Origin: Ponticaulis sp.
Lineage (GTDB): Bacteria > Pseudomonadota > Alphaproteobacteria > Caulobacterales > Hyphomonadaceae
Assembly: GCA_002701295.1 (NCBI GenBank)
Contig: NZUJ01000088.1
Coordinates: 1-52,114, forward strand
DNA length: 52,114 nucleotides
Direction of reading: 5' to 3'
Of this stretch, positions 1-11,878 are shown one piece after another. The notes below the pieces were generated by a model that saw only the letters and a program-made list of their open reading frames with translations, was not told where the DNA came from and ran no database searches. Position numbers and translations under genes: made by a program. Within the stretch, counting starts at the first letter, position 1. Each line of letters begins with the position of its first letter.

Positions 1-2
1 GG

Positions 3-1127
3 TATGGCTGGACGGTCAACGGCCTGAAACAAGGTGGTTATGGCTGGATCACACTCATCCATGAGTTTGGCCACGGTCTTGGGCTCGCGCACCCACATGA
101 CGATGGCGGCACATCAACCATCATGGCTGGCGTCAGCAATAGCGGTGATACCGGTCTGCATGGCCTCAATCAGGGCGTCTACACCACGATGTCTTACATT
201 GATGGCTGGGAAGAGTCGCCCTACGGCACGCCAACCGGCGCGAATTTCGGCTATCAGGCCACAGCGATGGCGCTCGACATCGCAATGCTGCAGGAAAAAT
301 ACGGCGCTAACGTCACCAATAATGATGGCAACACGGTCTACCGGCTGCCACTGGCGAATGAAAGCGGCACCTATTGGAGCTCGATCTGGGATGTCGGCGG
401 TACGGATACGGTCCACGCCGCACAAGCGACAGTGGATGTCGTCATTGATCTGCGCCCGGCTTCAATTCAGTACGAAGTCGGTGGCGGCGGATTCCTTTCC
501 TACGCCTATGGCATTCATGGCGGCTTCAGCGTCGCAAACGGCGTAGAGATTGAGAACGCGACATCTGGCGCAGGTGACGACGAGCTGACCGGCAATCACC
601 TGAATAACCGACTGAGCGGACGCGCTGGCATCGATATTCTCTACGGCCTCGATGGCGATGATCGACTTTATGGCGGCAGTGAAGATGACACGCTGATTGG
701 CGGTCCCGGCGCAGACAAGCTTTATGGCGGCAGCGGCGATAACCGATATGAGTTCGCAGAGGGCGATAGTCTCCGGACCAGCGCCGACATGATTTACGGC
801 TTCAATGTCGGTGATGTTATCAGCCTCGGAGCGCATACCTTCATCGGAGACAGCGCCTTCTCGGGCGGCGGCGCCACAGAAGTCCGGGCAATCTACAATA
901 ATGGCCGATACCGGCTGGATATCGACCGCGATGGCGATGGTACGCTTGATGAGCGCATCTGGCTGCAGCAAATTGCTGAGGGTCTGGATGTCACCTCGGA
1001 TGGCACAGATATCGGCCTGGAGGTCACCGTTGCATCGACCTTCCAGCGTGAGAGTCCGGACGCCACAGATGTTGAACAAATGCAGATCACCGATTTTGGC
1101 TTCAATGAATGGACGATGATTTCATAG
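3..1127 (+). CDS. Serralysin-type RTX zinc metallopeptidase (M10B), 5' truncated
   Basis: The reading frame is open from base 3, so the start lies outside the window. Bases 60-92 encode HEFGHGLGLAH, the HExxHxxGxxH zinc motif of serralysin-like metzincins. The Met-turn follows as TTMSYIDG near base 189. Bases about 586-745 encode glycine/aspartate-rich calcium-binding nonapeptides (LYGGSEDD, IGGPGADK, LYGGSGDN), and the C-terminal third resembles the peptidase M10 C-terminal domain. Such proteins are secreted extracellular proteases exported by a type I ABC/MFP/OMF system through an uncleaved C-terminal signal; no exporter genes are in view. The 3' end converges on the next gene with 34 bases between. 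Family and catalytic class are secure; substrate is unknown. Confidence 0.9.
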   Translation, partial: YGWTVNGLKQGGYGWITLIHEFGHGLGLAHPHDDGGTSTIMAGVSNSGDTGLHGLNQGVYTTMSYIDGWEESPYGTPTGANFGYQATAMALDIAMLQEKYGANVTNNDGNTVYRLPLANESGTYWSSIWDVGGTDTVHAAQATVDVVIDLRPASIQYEVGGGGFLSYAYGIHGGFSVANGVEIENATSGAGDDELTGNHLNNRLSGRAGIDILYGLDGDDRLYGGSEDDTLIGGPGADKLYGGSGDNRYEFAEGDSLRTSADMIYGFNVGDVISLGAHTFIGDSAFSGGGATEVRAIYNNGRYRLDIDRDGDGTLDERIWLQQIAEGLDVTSDGTDIGLEVTVASTFQRESPDATDVEQMQITDFGFNEWTMIS

Positions 1128-1161
1128 ATCATCCGATATGGATCTGAGCCGGGCGACGGGG

Positions 1162-1803
1162 TTAGTTCGGGCACCGAACAAAGTACTCCGTGTTCGGCAG
1201 CAAGCCTGTCTCTGACACGGGATAAGCCATTGTAACCACCTGACTGCCATTGGGCGCCTGAGTACCCGATAACATGAGCATCGGGCGGCTCGTTTGACCC
1301 GGTGACAAATCTGTCCACTCGGAATCAAAGCTGGAAAATCTTCGATTGTTATCAGCCTGCACCATGATCGTCTGACCTGTTTCGAGATAGGTCAGGCTGT
1401 CCATGGCCTGAACCGTCGCATGCATCGATCGGTCGGAAGCTTTGTTGTAGATGAGCACCACCCCTGTAGCGTCGGATATGAAGGACAGGTCTCCTTTGAG
1501 ATCGGGAATTTCCGGGATGGCTGTGATGAATTTATTCCACTTTGCCTCGCGCGTACCCCACATATCCGCGCTCTTTATGCGATCCACATCATGCATTGAC
1601 CGGACGCACGCCTCTGCTGCGCCGGACAGATCGATGCTGCCACCAGTCGCATTCACCCTGGCCCAGTTTGCCTTCAAAGCTGACGCCAGTTCTGGTGGTG
1701 CTGCCTTCCAAGCAGTCTGATCATTTTGAGCCAGCGAGGCTGGCGCAATCAGCACTCCAAGCACCAAACTTACGCTCAATGCACATTGCTTCAGAAACCG
1801 CAT
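1162..1803 (-). CDS. Secreted protein of unknown function
   Basis: 213 residues. The start at 1803 is chosen because AGGAGG lies just upstream and the translation opens with a clear Sec signal peptide (MRFLKQCALSVSLVLG..., cleavage probably after ASLAQ). A longer reading from 1893 would bury that signal. The mature part is soluble with two well separated cysteines (ACVRSMHD, and FVRCPN at the very end) that could form a disulfide in the periplasm. I recognise no domain. It lies 105 bases downstream of mltF on the same strand and could share its transcript. Confidence 0.75.
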   Translation of the reverse strand: MRFLKQCALSVSLVLGVLIAPASLAQNDQTAWKAAPPELASALKANWARVNATGGSIDLSGAAEACVRSMHDVDRIKSADMWGTREAKWNKFITAIPEIPDLKGDLSFISDATGVVLIYNKASDRSMHATVQAMDSLTYLETGQTIMVQADNNRRFSSFDSEWTDLSPGQTSRPMLMLSGTQAPNGSQVVTMAYPVSETGLLPNTEYFVRCPN

Positions 1804-1908
1804 GATTTTCCCTCCTGACCAAACTGCCCTGAAGGTTAGATTGAATTTCTGACTTCGAACATCCCCCGTTTGCAGGAGCCGCGAGGCCATCACAGGCCCG
1901 GCAGGCGT

Positions 1909-3438
1909 CTATTCCACGCCTGCGCCTGCCGTTGGGCTGGTCGCACCAGCATCCGCTTCGGCAGTTTCTCGTTCCAGACCCTGAGGGGTGAAGGGCGGCT
2001 GTTCCGGCCGTGGCACTTCAGAGGTCAGCACGTCGTCATACTCGCGGATTCGGCGGACATATTTCACAGGCTCGTATCCGCGCGCATATCCGTATCTGAC
2101 TGTTGAATAGTATTTTCTCTGTGTGAGCAAAGGCAACATGGTCTTGATGACGCGCCACTTATCCTTGTCGCGCCCCTGCCGTTCAGCCAAACGGCGCGCA
2201 TCCATCAGATGGCCGTAGCCAACATTATATGCGGCAATCGCCATCCAGAGACGGTCATATCCGACGATGGACTCCGGTAGACGCGCATAGAGGCGATCAA
2301 GGTAAGTCGCACCGCCATCAATGCTCTCAAAGGCATCGAGCCGGTTCGAGACGCCGACCTCCCGCGCTGTCGGCAGGGTCAACATCATGAGGCCTCTTAC
2401 ACCGGTCGGACTTTTGGCGACGGGGTCCCAGTGCGATTCCTGATAGGCTTGAGAGGCGAGCAGGGTCCAGTCCAGATTACGGGCTTCCGCTGCCTCACGG
2501 AAAGCGGCTTCATAATCTGGAAGGCGTGTTTCGATCCTTTGCCGGAACACTGCCAGATCAAAATAATCAAACTCTTCCAGGTGACCGTAATAATACTCGT
2601 CGAGATCACTCAGGAAGCCCGCTTGATGAGCGGTTTCAAACCAGGAGGTCAGCTCTGGCATTAGATCAGCAGATTGTGGCGCAATCTGCCAGGCCAGTTG
2701 CCGATCATCATTGCTGAGATCGAGAACCGAAGACAGCTCTGGGTAAAGACGACGCGCAATCGCGACACTGTGAGAGTCCAGCACAGCGCAGTCAAAACGC
2801 TTGTCATGCACGCGCTCTGCCATTTGAAGTCCCGACGATAACGGCAAATCGCGCCAGACCAGTTCCGGGTTTTCGGCTTGCCTGCGCTCCAGCGCCTCTT
2901 CATTTCCTGATCCCGATATGACAGCAATACTGACCTCTGACACCTCGTCCCAATTCCGGGGGCGATTGCCATCGCGTCGACAAACTAATTCGTGGCTGAC
3001 CGTCTTGTAGGCTGGCCCAAAAATCAGTTGTGGGTCGCCATCGGTGTGTTCTCGAACTTCTCGCTGTGTCAGTCCCGGGGCTGCGATATGCCCCTCACCG
3101 GCTTCAATCGCCGTCATCAGACTGGGAATGTCGTCGAATAGCCGATAACTCACTTCAACACCGAGCTCATCTGCAAACGCCATGGTCAGGTCGACTTCAT
3201 ACCCTGTGATCTGCTCGCCACGCATTCGGAATGTCGTGGGCGACCGAACGGTCAGAACGACCAGCTCTCCAGAGGACGTTATCGCGTCGACGCCATGGGC
3301 CAGACCAGTTTCGGCCGGGGCCGATTTCGGCGCCGAACGCCGCTCTGTCAGGACGGCCACGATAGCACCTGTCGCCAGAATGACGCCCATCATCGCAAGT
3401 GCGGTTCTGCCAAAACCTCGTCTACGTTTTTGTTCCAT
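1909..3438 (-). CDS. mltF: Membrane-bound lytic murein transglycosylase F (MltF-like)
   Basis: 509 residues from the start at 3438, close to the 518 of E. coli MltF; this start places a basic N-terminus (MEQKRRRGFGR) directly before one hydrophobic anchor (about residues 12-30). An upstream in-frame start at 3531 would overlap the divergent gene. Residues about 55-290 form a type 3 solute-binding-protein domain. The C-terminal half is a lysozyme-like SLT domain with the catalytic Glu in YQESHWD (about residue 334) followed by SPTGVRGLMMLT, the signature of this subfamily. It cleaves glycan strands of peptidoglycan to 1,6-anhydromuropeptides in the periplasm. The region 3439-3503 is a compact divergent promoter shared with the amidohydrolase. 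The ribosome site is weak. Confidence 0.92.
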   Translation of the reverse strand: MEQKRRRGFGRTALAMMGVILATGAIVAVLTERRSAPKSAPAETGLAHGVDAITSSGELVVLTVRSPTTFRMRGEQITGYEVDLTMAFADELGVEVSYRLFDDIPSLMTAIEAGEGHIAAPGLTQREVREHTDGDPQLIFGPAYKTVSHELVCRRDGNRPRNWDEVSEVSIAVISGSGNEEALERRQAENPELVWRDLPLSSGLQMAERVHDKRFDCAVLDSHSVAIARRLYPELSSVLDLSNDDRQLAWQIAPQSADLMPELTSWFETAHQAGFLSDLDEYYYGHLEEFDYFDLAVFRQRIETRLPDYEAAFREAAEARNLDWTLLASQAYQESHWDPVAKSPTGVRGLMMLTLPTAREVGVSNRLDAFESIDGGATYLDRLYARLPESIVGYDRLWMAIAAYNVGYGHLMDARRLAERQGRDKDKWRVIKTMLPLLTQRKYYSTVRYGYARGYEPVKYVRRIREYDDVLTSEVPRPEQPPFTPQGLERETAEADAGATSPTAGAGVE

Positions 3439-3503
3439 GTTCAAACGAACGCTTTGTTGGCTATAGTGTTTCAAAATAAATAAACGACCCGACGGGAGGG
3501 ACC

Positions 3504-4496
3504 ATGTTCGCACGCGAGGACTGGCTGGCAAGCCATAAGGAAGAGATTGTCGAGCCAGATCGGGAGATCGTTGATCCGCACCATCACCTCTGGGACTGGC
3601 GGTCGATGAGTGCCTATCTACTGGACCAGCTATGGACGGATACGGGCTCCGGCCACAATGTAGTGCAGACCGTCTTCATCGAATGCCATTGGAGCTATCA
3701 TCAGGAAGGACCAGATCACCTCAGATCGGTCGGCGAAACGGCCCGCGTTGCCGGAATTGCCAAAGCCGCCGCCGAACAGCCAGAAAAGTCTCAGATTGCT
3801 GGCATCATCGCCCATACCGATCTGCGCTCACCTCTCCTGGATGACGCGCTGGACGCTCATAGTTCTGCCGGTCAGGGGCGGTTTCGCGGTATTCGGCACG
3901 CCCTCGCATATGATGACGACCAGGCCCTCTCCATCAAGCCGCGCCAGCCGAAAGACCTCTACGCCAGCCCTGAATTTCAGGCAGGTGTACGACGGCTCGG
4001 CGAACGTGGCCTGACCTATGACACCTGGAATTATCACCATCAGATTGGACAACTGATTGAGGTCGCGCGGGCAGCACCTGAAACGACCATCGTTCTCGAT
4101 CATTTCTCGACGCCGCTTGGTATTGGGCGCTTCAAACGCAAACGTGCCGAAATTTTCGAACAGTGGAAAAAGGACATGGCTGAACTGGCCAAATGCGCGA
4201 ATGTCCACGCCAAGCTTGGAGGCCTCTCCATGCCGGACAATGGCTGGGGCTATATGGATCAGGACAAACCCGCCACGTCGGATCAGATCGTCGCTGATCA
4301 GGCTGACTGGTATCACTACACGATTGACCAGTTCGGACCTGAGCGATGCATGTTCGAAAGCAACTTCCCTGTCGACCGGGCCAGCGTCAGCTATCATGTC
4401 TTCTGGAACGCCGCGAAGAAGATCGCTTCCGGCTATTCAGAGGACGAAAAGTCCGCCATGTTCGCCGGCACCGCACGGAGCGTCTATTCGCTCTGA
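3504..4496 (+). CDS. Amidohydrolase-2 family metal-dependent hydrolase
   Basis: 330 residues. The start is supported by GGGAGG seven bases upstream. The N-terminus carries DPHHHLWDW, the first metal-ligand strand of the TIM-barrel amidohydrolase 2 family (COG3618, which includes fuconolactone- and dicarboxylate-lactone-type hydrolases). Further barrel signatures are VFIECHWSY, GIIAHTDL, FRGIRHAL, IVLDHFSTPLG (a ligand histidine) and FESNFPVDR near the end (the conserved Asp strand). It is probably a cytoplasmic lactonase or C-O/C-C hydrolase; the substrate cannot be read from sequence. It is a single-gene unit, divergent from mltF and convergent with the CPBP protease gene. Confidence 0.85.
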   Translation: MFAREDWLASHKEEIVEPDREIVDPHHHLWDWRSMSAYLLDQLWTDTGSGHNVVQTVFIECHWSYHQEGPDHLRSVGETARVAGIAKAAAEQPEKSQIAGIIAHTDLRSPLLDDALDAHSSAGQGRFRGIRHALAYDDDQALSIKPRQPKDLYASPEFQAGVRRLGERGLTYDTWNYHHQIGQLIEVARAAPETTIVLDHFSTPLGIGRFKRKRAEIFEQWKKDMAELAKCANVHAKLGGLSMPDNGWGYMDQDKPATSDQIVADQADWYHYTIDQFGPERCMFESNFPVDRASVSYHVFWNAAKKIASGYSEDEKSAMFAGTARSVYSL

Positions 4497-4536
4497 CGGG
4501 GGCGATATTCAGGTGGAGCCCCGCAGTCGAGCCGAT

Positions 4537-5328
4537 CTATGGCAGGACGTTGGCAGGTGTTTCGCCGCTCTCCTGAACATCGTCTGGAAACCGGTCAAAC
4601 CATTTGAGGATGAGCGGCAGGATAACCAGCCCGCGCAGGTCAGTCGCAATGTGAAGTGCCATCGCAAACCAGAGCGAGCCGGACAAAAGATAGATCACCA
4701 GAAAGACTGCACCGACAAACATGGTGGTCATCACACCCACAATGCCCTGATAGCCATGCGCAAAACCGAACAACAATGTGCAGATCAAAAGCGCTGCAGA
4801 AAAACTGCCCGTTGCTTCGATGACGGCGATCGGCAGGAGACAGCGAAAGAAAATCTCTTCGCCTATGCCGGCATTCACTGACAAAGCAGCCGTCCAGCCC
4901 ATTTCCTTCGGATTTCGCGGCAGCATTGCGAACACGCCATCATCGGGCATTTCGCTGGTGTCCATGAGGGCCGGGAGGATGGTGAGAACCACCATAATCA
5001 ATACGAATACGCCGACAAACGCCCACAGGATGAGGTTTGCCGCGCTGTCGCCGATTCCCAGGGAATTCAACAAACTGTTCAGAGGATCAGACAGAATGTC
5101 CGGAAACCCGGTCAGCGCGTCCAGATGTCCCAGCAGAAACAACCCCAGCACACCGAGGCCGGAAAACTTCAAAATCCCGGAAAACAACCAGTTGCGCATG
5201 TGCTTGCGCCGATCTTCAGATTTCTTCAGCGCCACAAACCGCGGAAACGCCGTCCGGTCTTTCCAGATCTGAAAAATCACAAGCCCGATCGTCAGCACGA
5301 TGATCAGCCAGGCGAGCCAGTTGTCCAA
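4537..5328 (-). CDS. CPBP family intramembrane metalloprotease
   Basis: 263 residues beginning at a TTG codon at 5328; the choice is supported by a strong AGGAGG seven bases upstream. About seven hydrophobic segments are visible. The three family motifs are present: GIGEEIFFR (EExxxR), FGFAHG (FxxxH type) and HIATD (HxxxN/D). Proteins of this CAAX-processing/bacteriocin-processing (Abi, CPBP) family are glutamate-dependent intramembrane proteases; the bacterial client is usually unknown. It lies 31 bases downstream of the APC permease gene on the same strand, so the two are probably co-transcribed. Confidence 0.85.
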   Translation of the reverse strand: MDNWLAWLIIVLTIGLVIFQIWKDRTAFPRFVALKKSEDRRKHMRNWLFSGILKFSGLGVLGLFLLGHLDALTGFPDILSDPLNSLLNSLGIGDSAANLILWAFVGVFVLIMVVLTILPALMDTSEMPDDGVFAMLPRNPKEMGWTAALSVNAGIGEEIFFRCLLPIAVIEATGSFSAALLICTLLFGFAHGYQGIVGVMTTMFVGAVFLVIYLLSGSLWFAMALHIATDLRGLVILPLILKWFDRFPDDVQESGETPANVLP

Positions 5329-5359
5329 GCGGTGTCCTCCTGAGGTCCTCTCTAAACTG

Positions 5360-6550
5360 CTAACCCGCCAAAGCGGAAATAGCCAGCAAACCGGCCGTCA
5401 CAATTCCAAGATAAGGCGTCCAGAGTGGCGCCTTGAAGATGGGCACATCAAACAGGGCTTCGTGCTTCCTGCGCAGTATAATCAGCGACAGATTGATCAG
5501 CAGGAACACACACAAGGTGAGGAAGGACGTCATGCGGGCAAGGCCCGACAGAGGCACCAACAAAGCCAGGGTCAGCACGAAAGCCGTCACCAACAGGGTC
5601 GCCACATGCGGCGTCTTTCGCGCAGAATTCACCGTTGCCAGAACCGCTGGCGCAAGGCCTTTCTTCGCCATGCCGTAAAGCACGCGGGACGCCATCAACA
5701 TATTGATCAACGCGCCGTTCAGAATGGCCACAATCGCGATGATGGAAATCGCCTCATCACCAGGATGCCCTGTTTGCCGAAGTATCTCGGCCATTGGATC
5801 ACTCGCTTCTGCCAGATCACCGGGCAGGACAGCGGCAACCGCGACCCAGGCAATCGCCATATAGATCACGCCGGTGATGATCATGGTGGCGAGGATGGCG
5901 CGCGGCACGTTGCGGCTCGGTTCTTTGGTTTCCTCGCTCATATTCACGATGTCTTCAAAGCCGATGAAGGCGAAGAAAGCGATCGCCGCGCCCGCCATCA
6001 CACCCAGAGCCGGATTGCTCACCGGCATGAACGCAACCGGGTCTTCAATCGCCTTGGGTGCCGCGAGCACGATGATCACGATCAGTCCACCGGCTTCAAA
6101 CACTGTCACGGCGGCGGCCGCCCAGACAGACTCCTTAACGCCCCAAAGGGCGAGCCCGGTCAGCACGGCTGCGGCGACAAGAATCAGAATCCATGCCGGA
6201 ACGGGAAGCAGCGCAATCGCATAGCCTGAAAACCCCTGTAAAACGGTGGCTGATGAGAACAAACCGGTAAAGGTGACAGCAGCCCCCACCACCTGTGAAA
6301 GCCATGGCTTGCCAAACGCCTCTTGCACATAGACGGCCTCGCCCGCACTCGCCGGATAACGCCCTGAAAGCTCTGCATAGGATAGCCCACTCAAGAGGGC
6401 TGCGATCAGTGCGATCAGAAACGATAAGGGCGCGAGAGATCCTGCGGTCGCCGCCGTTTCCCCGATCAGAACATAAATCCCCGCACCTAAGGTCACGCCG
6501 ACGCCATACAGCGTCAAAGAGACGAAGCCGAGTGATCGCTTGAGTTCCAT
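5360..6550 (-). CDS. APC superfamily amino acid permease
   Basis: 396 residues with 11-12 hydrophobic segments. The first helix contains GVGVTLGAGIYVLIG, the G-x-G-x-G-I substrate-coordinating helix break of the APC (amino acid-polyamine-organocation) family; the second is TAATAGSLAPLSFLIA, and helix 6 has FIGFEDIVNMSEE, the typical F-x-G-F-(D/E) pattern. A GGAGG lies seven bases before the ATG at 6550. It should import amino acids or related cations by proton or sodium coupling across the inner membrane. At 396 residues it is shorter than the usual 430-500. It appears to lead a two-gene unit with the CPBP protease gene downstream. Confidence 0.88.
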   Translation of the reverse strand: MELKRSLGFVSLTLYGVGVTLGAGIYVLIGETAATAGSLAPLSFLIALIAALLSGLSYAELSGRYPASAGEAVYVQEAFGKPWLSQVVGAAVTFTGLFSSATVLQGFSGYAIALLPVPAWILILVAAAVLTGLALWGVKESVWAAAAVTVFEAGGLIVIIVLAAPKAIEDPVAFMPVSNPALGVMAGAAIAFFAFIGFEDIVNMSEETKEPSRNVPRAILATMIITGVIYMAIAWVAVAAVLPGDLAEASDPMAEILRQTGHPGDEAISIIAIVAILNGALINMLMASRVLYGMAKKGLAPAVLATVNSARKTPHVATLLVTAFVLTLALLVPLSGLARMTSFLTLCVFLLINLSLIILRRKHEALFDVPIFKAPLWTPYLGIVTAGLLAISALAG

Positions 6551-6638
6551 TCTGCCCCTCCGACAGTGTCAGAGAAGCATAACTCACCCGGCTCGCGAAA
6601 ATGAGGTGTCAGATTGCCTCAAGACGAAAACACCGAAC

Positions 6639-6953
6639 TCAGATGACTTCGCTCGCGATCATGAATTGCGGATTGTCCACGAACATCATGAATTCGCCCA
6701 TCACGGACTGAACCACACCTCCCGGCATATCCTCTGAGGTGAAGCCATCAAGATCTGGAATATCGAACACTTCGACATATTGATGCGCAGGGCTCCCCTC
6801 GCCCAGCAACAGACCTTCTGTGCGAAAGGTCCGAAATGAGCTGACCCGCGAAAGCGACCGCATTTTCGGATAATCCGTCGTGCGAACCCAGTTCTCGAAC
6901 TGGTCATTTGTGACGTCCTTTTTCAGCGTATAGGTCAGAATAAGATGGGCCAT
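6639..6953 (-). CDS. REDY-like HapK family protein
   Basis: 104 residues; the start at 6953 has GGAGG at good distance and gives the typical MAHLILTYTLK opening, whereas a reading from 7061 adds an unlike N-terminal tail. The pattern ENWVRTTDYP, LSRVSSFRTFRT, YVEVFDIPDLDGF and VDNPQFM matches the HapK/REDY-like family, small ferredoxin-like-fold (dimeric alpha/beta barrel) proteins named after a prodigiosin-cluster gene but widespread in alphaproteobacteria without such clusters. No prodigiosin genes are nearby, so the role here is unknown. It stands alone between two gaps of 88 and 139 bases in which I see nothing distinctive. Confidence 0.8.
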   Translation of the reverse strand: MAHLILTYTLKKDVTNDQFENWVRTTDYPKMRSLSRVSSFRTFRTEGLLLGEGSPAHQYVEVFDIPDLDGFTSEDMPGGVVQSVMGEFMMFVDNPQFMIASEVI

Positions 6954-7092
6954 GTGGTTTCCTCCGTCGAAGAAATACACCATGTCGTGGATATCCTCGA
7001 AATCCCCCAAACAGGGGAAAGCTCGTAAGGCCGCGCGTCGCCCCGCCTCAGAAACCGCCAATCAACTCCGACTTAATCGGCAATAGCCAGAC

Positions 7093-7656
7093 CTAGTAAA
7101 CGAACTCAGACAACCGCGGTTCACTGAGCGCAACTCTGATGGCCCCCGACAACGCCTGCCTGAATGATCCTTCAGCACGTCCACAAGCCTGCCACCCGTC
7201 GAGAGGCACAGTCATTGGCATTTTATATAAGACGACGTATCCGTCTTTTGCCTCGTCACTTACTTGCAGGACGATCATCCATGATGGATCGCTGAAGGTG
7301 TTCAGCTGGATGTCCGTAAGCAAAAGATTGATCCGTTTCCCGTCTGCAAGATCATAAACGTCTGCCGCCTCCAGCTCCGCCTTCAGCGCGTTCGCCAGAT
7401 AGTCCTGCATCGACAGTTCACCTGTGGGCTTGATCGGTCCGACGCCTCGGCATCTCGGGTTCTGTTCGACCGCACCCGATACTTCTACTTCTCCCAGTTG
7501 GAGGGTCATGCCCGCAGGGATATTCTCCAACAGAGCTTTTGTAGTCAGAGCAGAGGCTTCATAAGGCTCTGGTGGCGATACGCAGGCAGCGAGTATCAGA
7601 GCGCTGACCATTCCGCCAATGATTAGCCTTAAGCGTTTGTGATTCGAGGCCATCAT
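7093..7656 (-). CDS. Putative lipoprotein of unknown function
   Basis: 187 residues from 7656 (a second ATG follows at once at 7653); GGGAAGAG stands five bases upstream. The N-terminus SALILAAC is a convincing lipobox with Cys about 24 residues in, so it should be an outer- or inner-membrane lipoprotein. The rest is soluble, predicted alpha/beta, with the segments YLANALKAELEAADVYD and RINLLLTDIQLNTFSDPSW that recall the DUF4136/LpoB-like class of assembly lipoproteins only loosely. One further cysteine pair (NPRCRG, WQACGR). I would not name a function. It is divergent from carB across 289 bases. Confidence 0.7.
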   Translation of the reverse strand: MMASNHKRLRLIIGGMVSALILAACVSPPEPYEASALTTKALLENIPAGMTLQLGEVEVSGAVEQNPRCRGVGPIKPTGELSMQDYLANALKAELEAADVYDLADGKRINLLLTDIQLNTFSDPSWMIVLQVSDEAKDGYVVLYKMPMTVPLDGWQACGRAEGSFRQALSGAIRVALSEPRLSEFVY

Positions 7657-7893
7657 GACAACTCTTCCCTTCGAAAAGCCCACGCACAGGCCCCTCTAAA
7701 CACAAAGATCAAACGAACGATATCGTCAATTGCTGGTTGTCGAAAGTATCGCTTCGTACTTGTAATAATCTGGGCACTGACACTGGTCAGATTGACGATG
7801 CAGAGACGAATTTCACACTGCGCTGAGTAAAAATGTTTTTGACTGGCAGATACGGGGTTGCCCCGACTCCCGGCGGGGGATATACGCGGGCCG

Positions 7894-7922
7894 TTTGCGC
7901 GCTCGAGCGCACCGTCTATTAT
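7894..7922 (+). promoter_or_regulatory. Candidate carB promoter with a palindrome in its spacer
   Basis: TATTAT at 7917-7922 matches the -10 consensus in five of six positions and lies 17 bases after a weak TTTGCG at 7894-7899. The spacer holds the perfect 12-base palindrome GCGCTCGAGCGC (7899-7910). Transcription from here would leave a leader of only about 17-20 bases with GGAGA before the carB ATG. The wider gap 7657-7945 also holds a GC-rich hairpin at 7861-7878; otherwise I see nothing in it. Position and spacing are seen; function is inferred. Confidence 0.4.
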
Positions 7923-7945
7923 AGAGTCAAAGACCGGAGACCCGC

Positions 7946-11242
<3,297 letters not shown>

Positions 11243-11402
11243 GTGCTCCGGGCCGGACTTCTCCGGTAAATTGTTCCAGACTGGGGTGGCACATGTGCGA
11301 TAGCTGGCAGAAACTTGCCAAAATGCGAAAATTGCGCATACATTGAAGTGTCACAAAAAAGCTGTCCAAGCTTTTCGTCATTGATCGTGATGGATTTCCT
11401 GA

Positions 11403-11876
11403 ATGCAAAGAATACCTATGACCGCTGAGGGTTACGAAGCCCTCGACGCCGAACTGAAGAATTTGAAGACAGTTGAACGCCCGAACATTATCGCGGCGAT
11501 CGCTGAAGCCCGTGAGCATGGCGACCTTTCGGAGAACGCGGAATATCACGCGGCGAAAGAGAAGCAGAGTTTCATCGAAGGCCGTGTTGCGGAGCTTGAA
11601 GATAAGCTTGCGCGGGCTGACGTGATTGATACGCGTCGCCTGAATGGTGACACGGTTAAGTTCGGCGCAACTGTCACCATTATGGATGAAGAAACCGAAG
11701 AAGAATCTTGTTATAAGATTGTCGGTGAAGATGAAGCGGATGTTGCCAAGGGCAAGATTTCCATCACCTCCCCAATTGCACGTGCCCTGATCGGCAAGGA
11801 ATTGGAAGACGTGGTTGAAGTGACTGCTCCCGGCGGCGCTAAATCATACGAAATCATGAAGGTGGAGTTCCTCTAG
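11403..11876 (+). CDS. greA: Transcription elongation factor GreA
   Basis: 157 residues, the normal GreA length. The N-terminal antiparallel coiled coil (about 10-75) has the acidic tip motif [12 protein letters not shown], which enters the RNA polymerase secondary channel and promotes cleavage of backtracked RNA; the C-terminal FKBP-like domain contains [10 protein letters not shown] and [13 protein letters not shown]. The start [11 protein letters not shown] agrees with the family. The 160-base gap after carB contains the interrupted palindrome ATGCG-N7-CGCAT (11323-11339), so greA probably also has its own promoter. The next gene begins two bases after the greA stop. Confidence 0.97.
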   Translation: MQRIPMTAEGYEALDAELKNLKTVERPNIIAAIAEAREHGDLSENAEYHAAKEKQSFIEGRVAELEDKLARADVIDTRRLNGDTVKFGATVTIMDEETEEESCYKIVGEDEADVAKGKISITSPIARALIGKELEDVVEVTAPGGAKSYEIMKVEFL

Positions 11877-11878
11877 GT

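Noticed and set aside
586-745. Short periodic repeat near the start of the window, considered as a possible CRISPR-like array
   Set aside because: It is in frame and encodes RTX calcium-binding nonapeptides; there are no identical direct repeats with unique spacers.
4057-4881. 274-codon plus-strand frame spanning the end of the amidohydrolase gene and the start of the protease gene
   Set aside because: Out of frame with the amidohydrolase and antisense to the protease; composition (Arg/Ser/Pro-rich) is that of a shadow frame.
5300-6229. 309-codon plus-strand open frame across the permease gene
   Set aside because: It is antisense to the APC permease, is Gln/His/Arg-rich with no domain and arises from the opposite strand of a hydrophobic, GC-skewed gene.
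6639-6953. HapK-like gene as a sign of a prodigiosin cluster
   Set aside because: No other pigment genes are present; the family is widespread without them.
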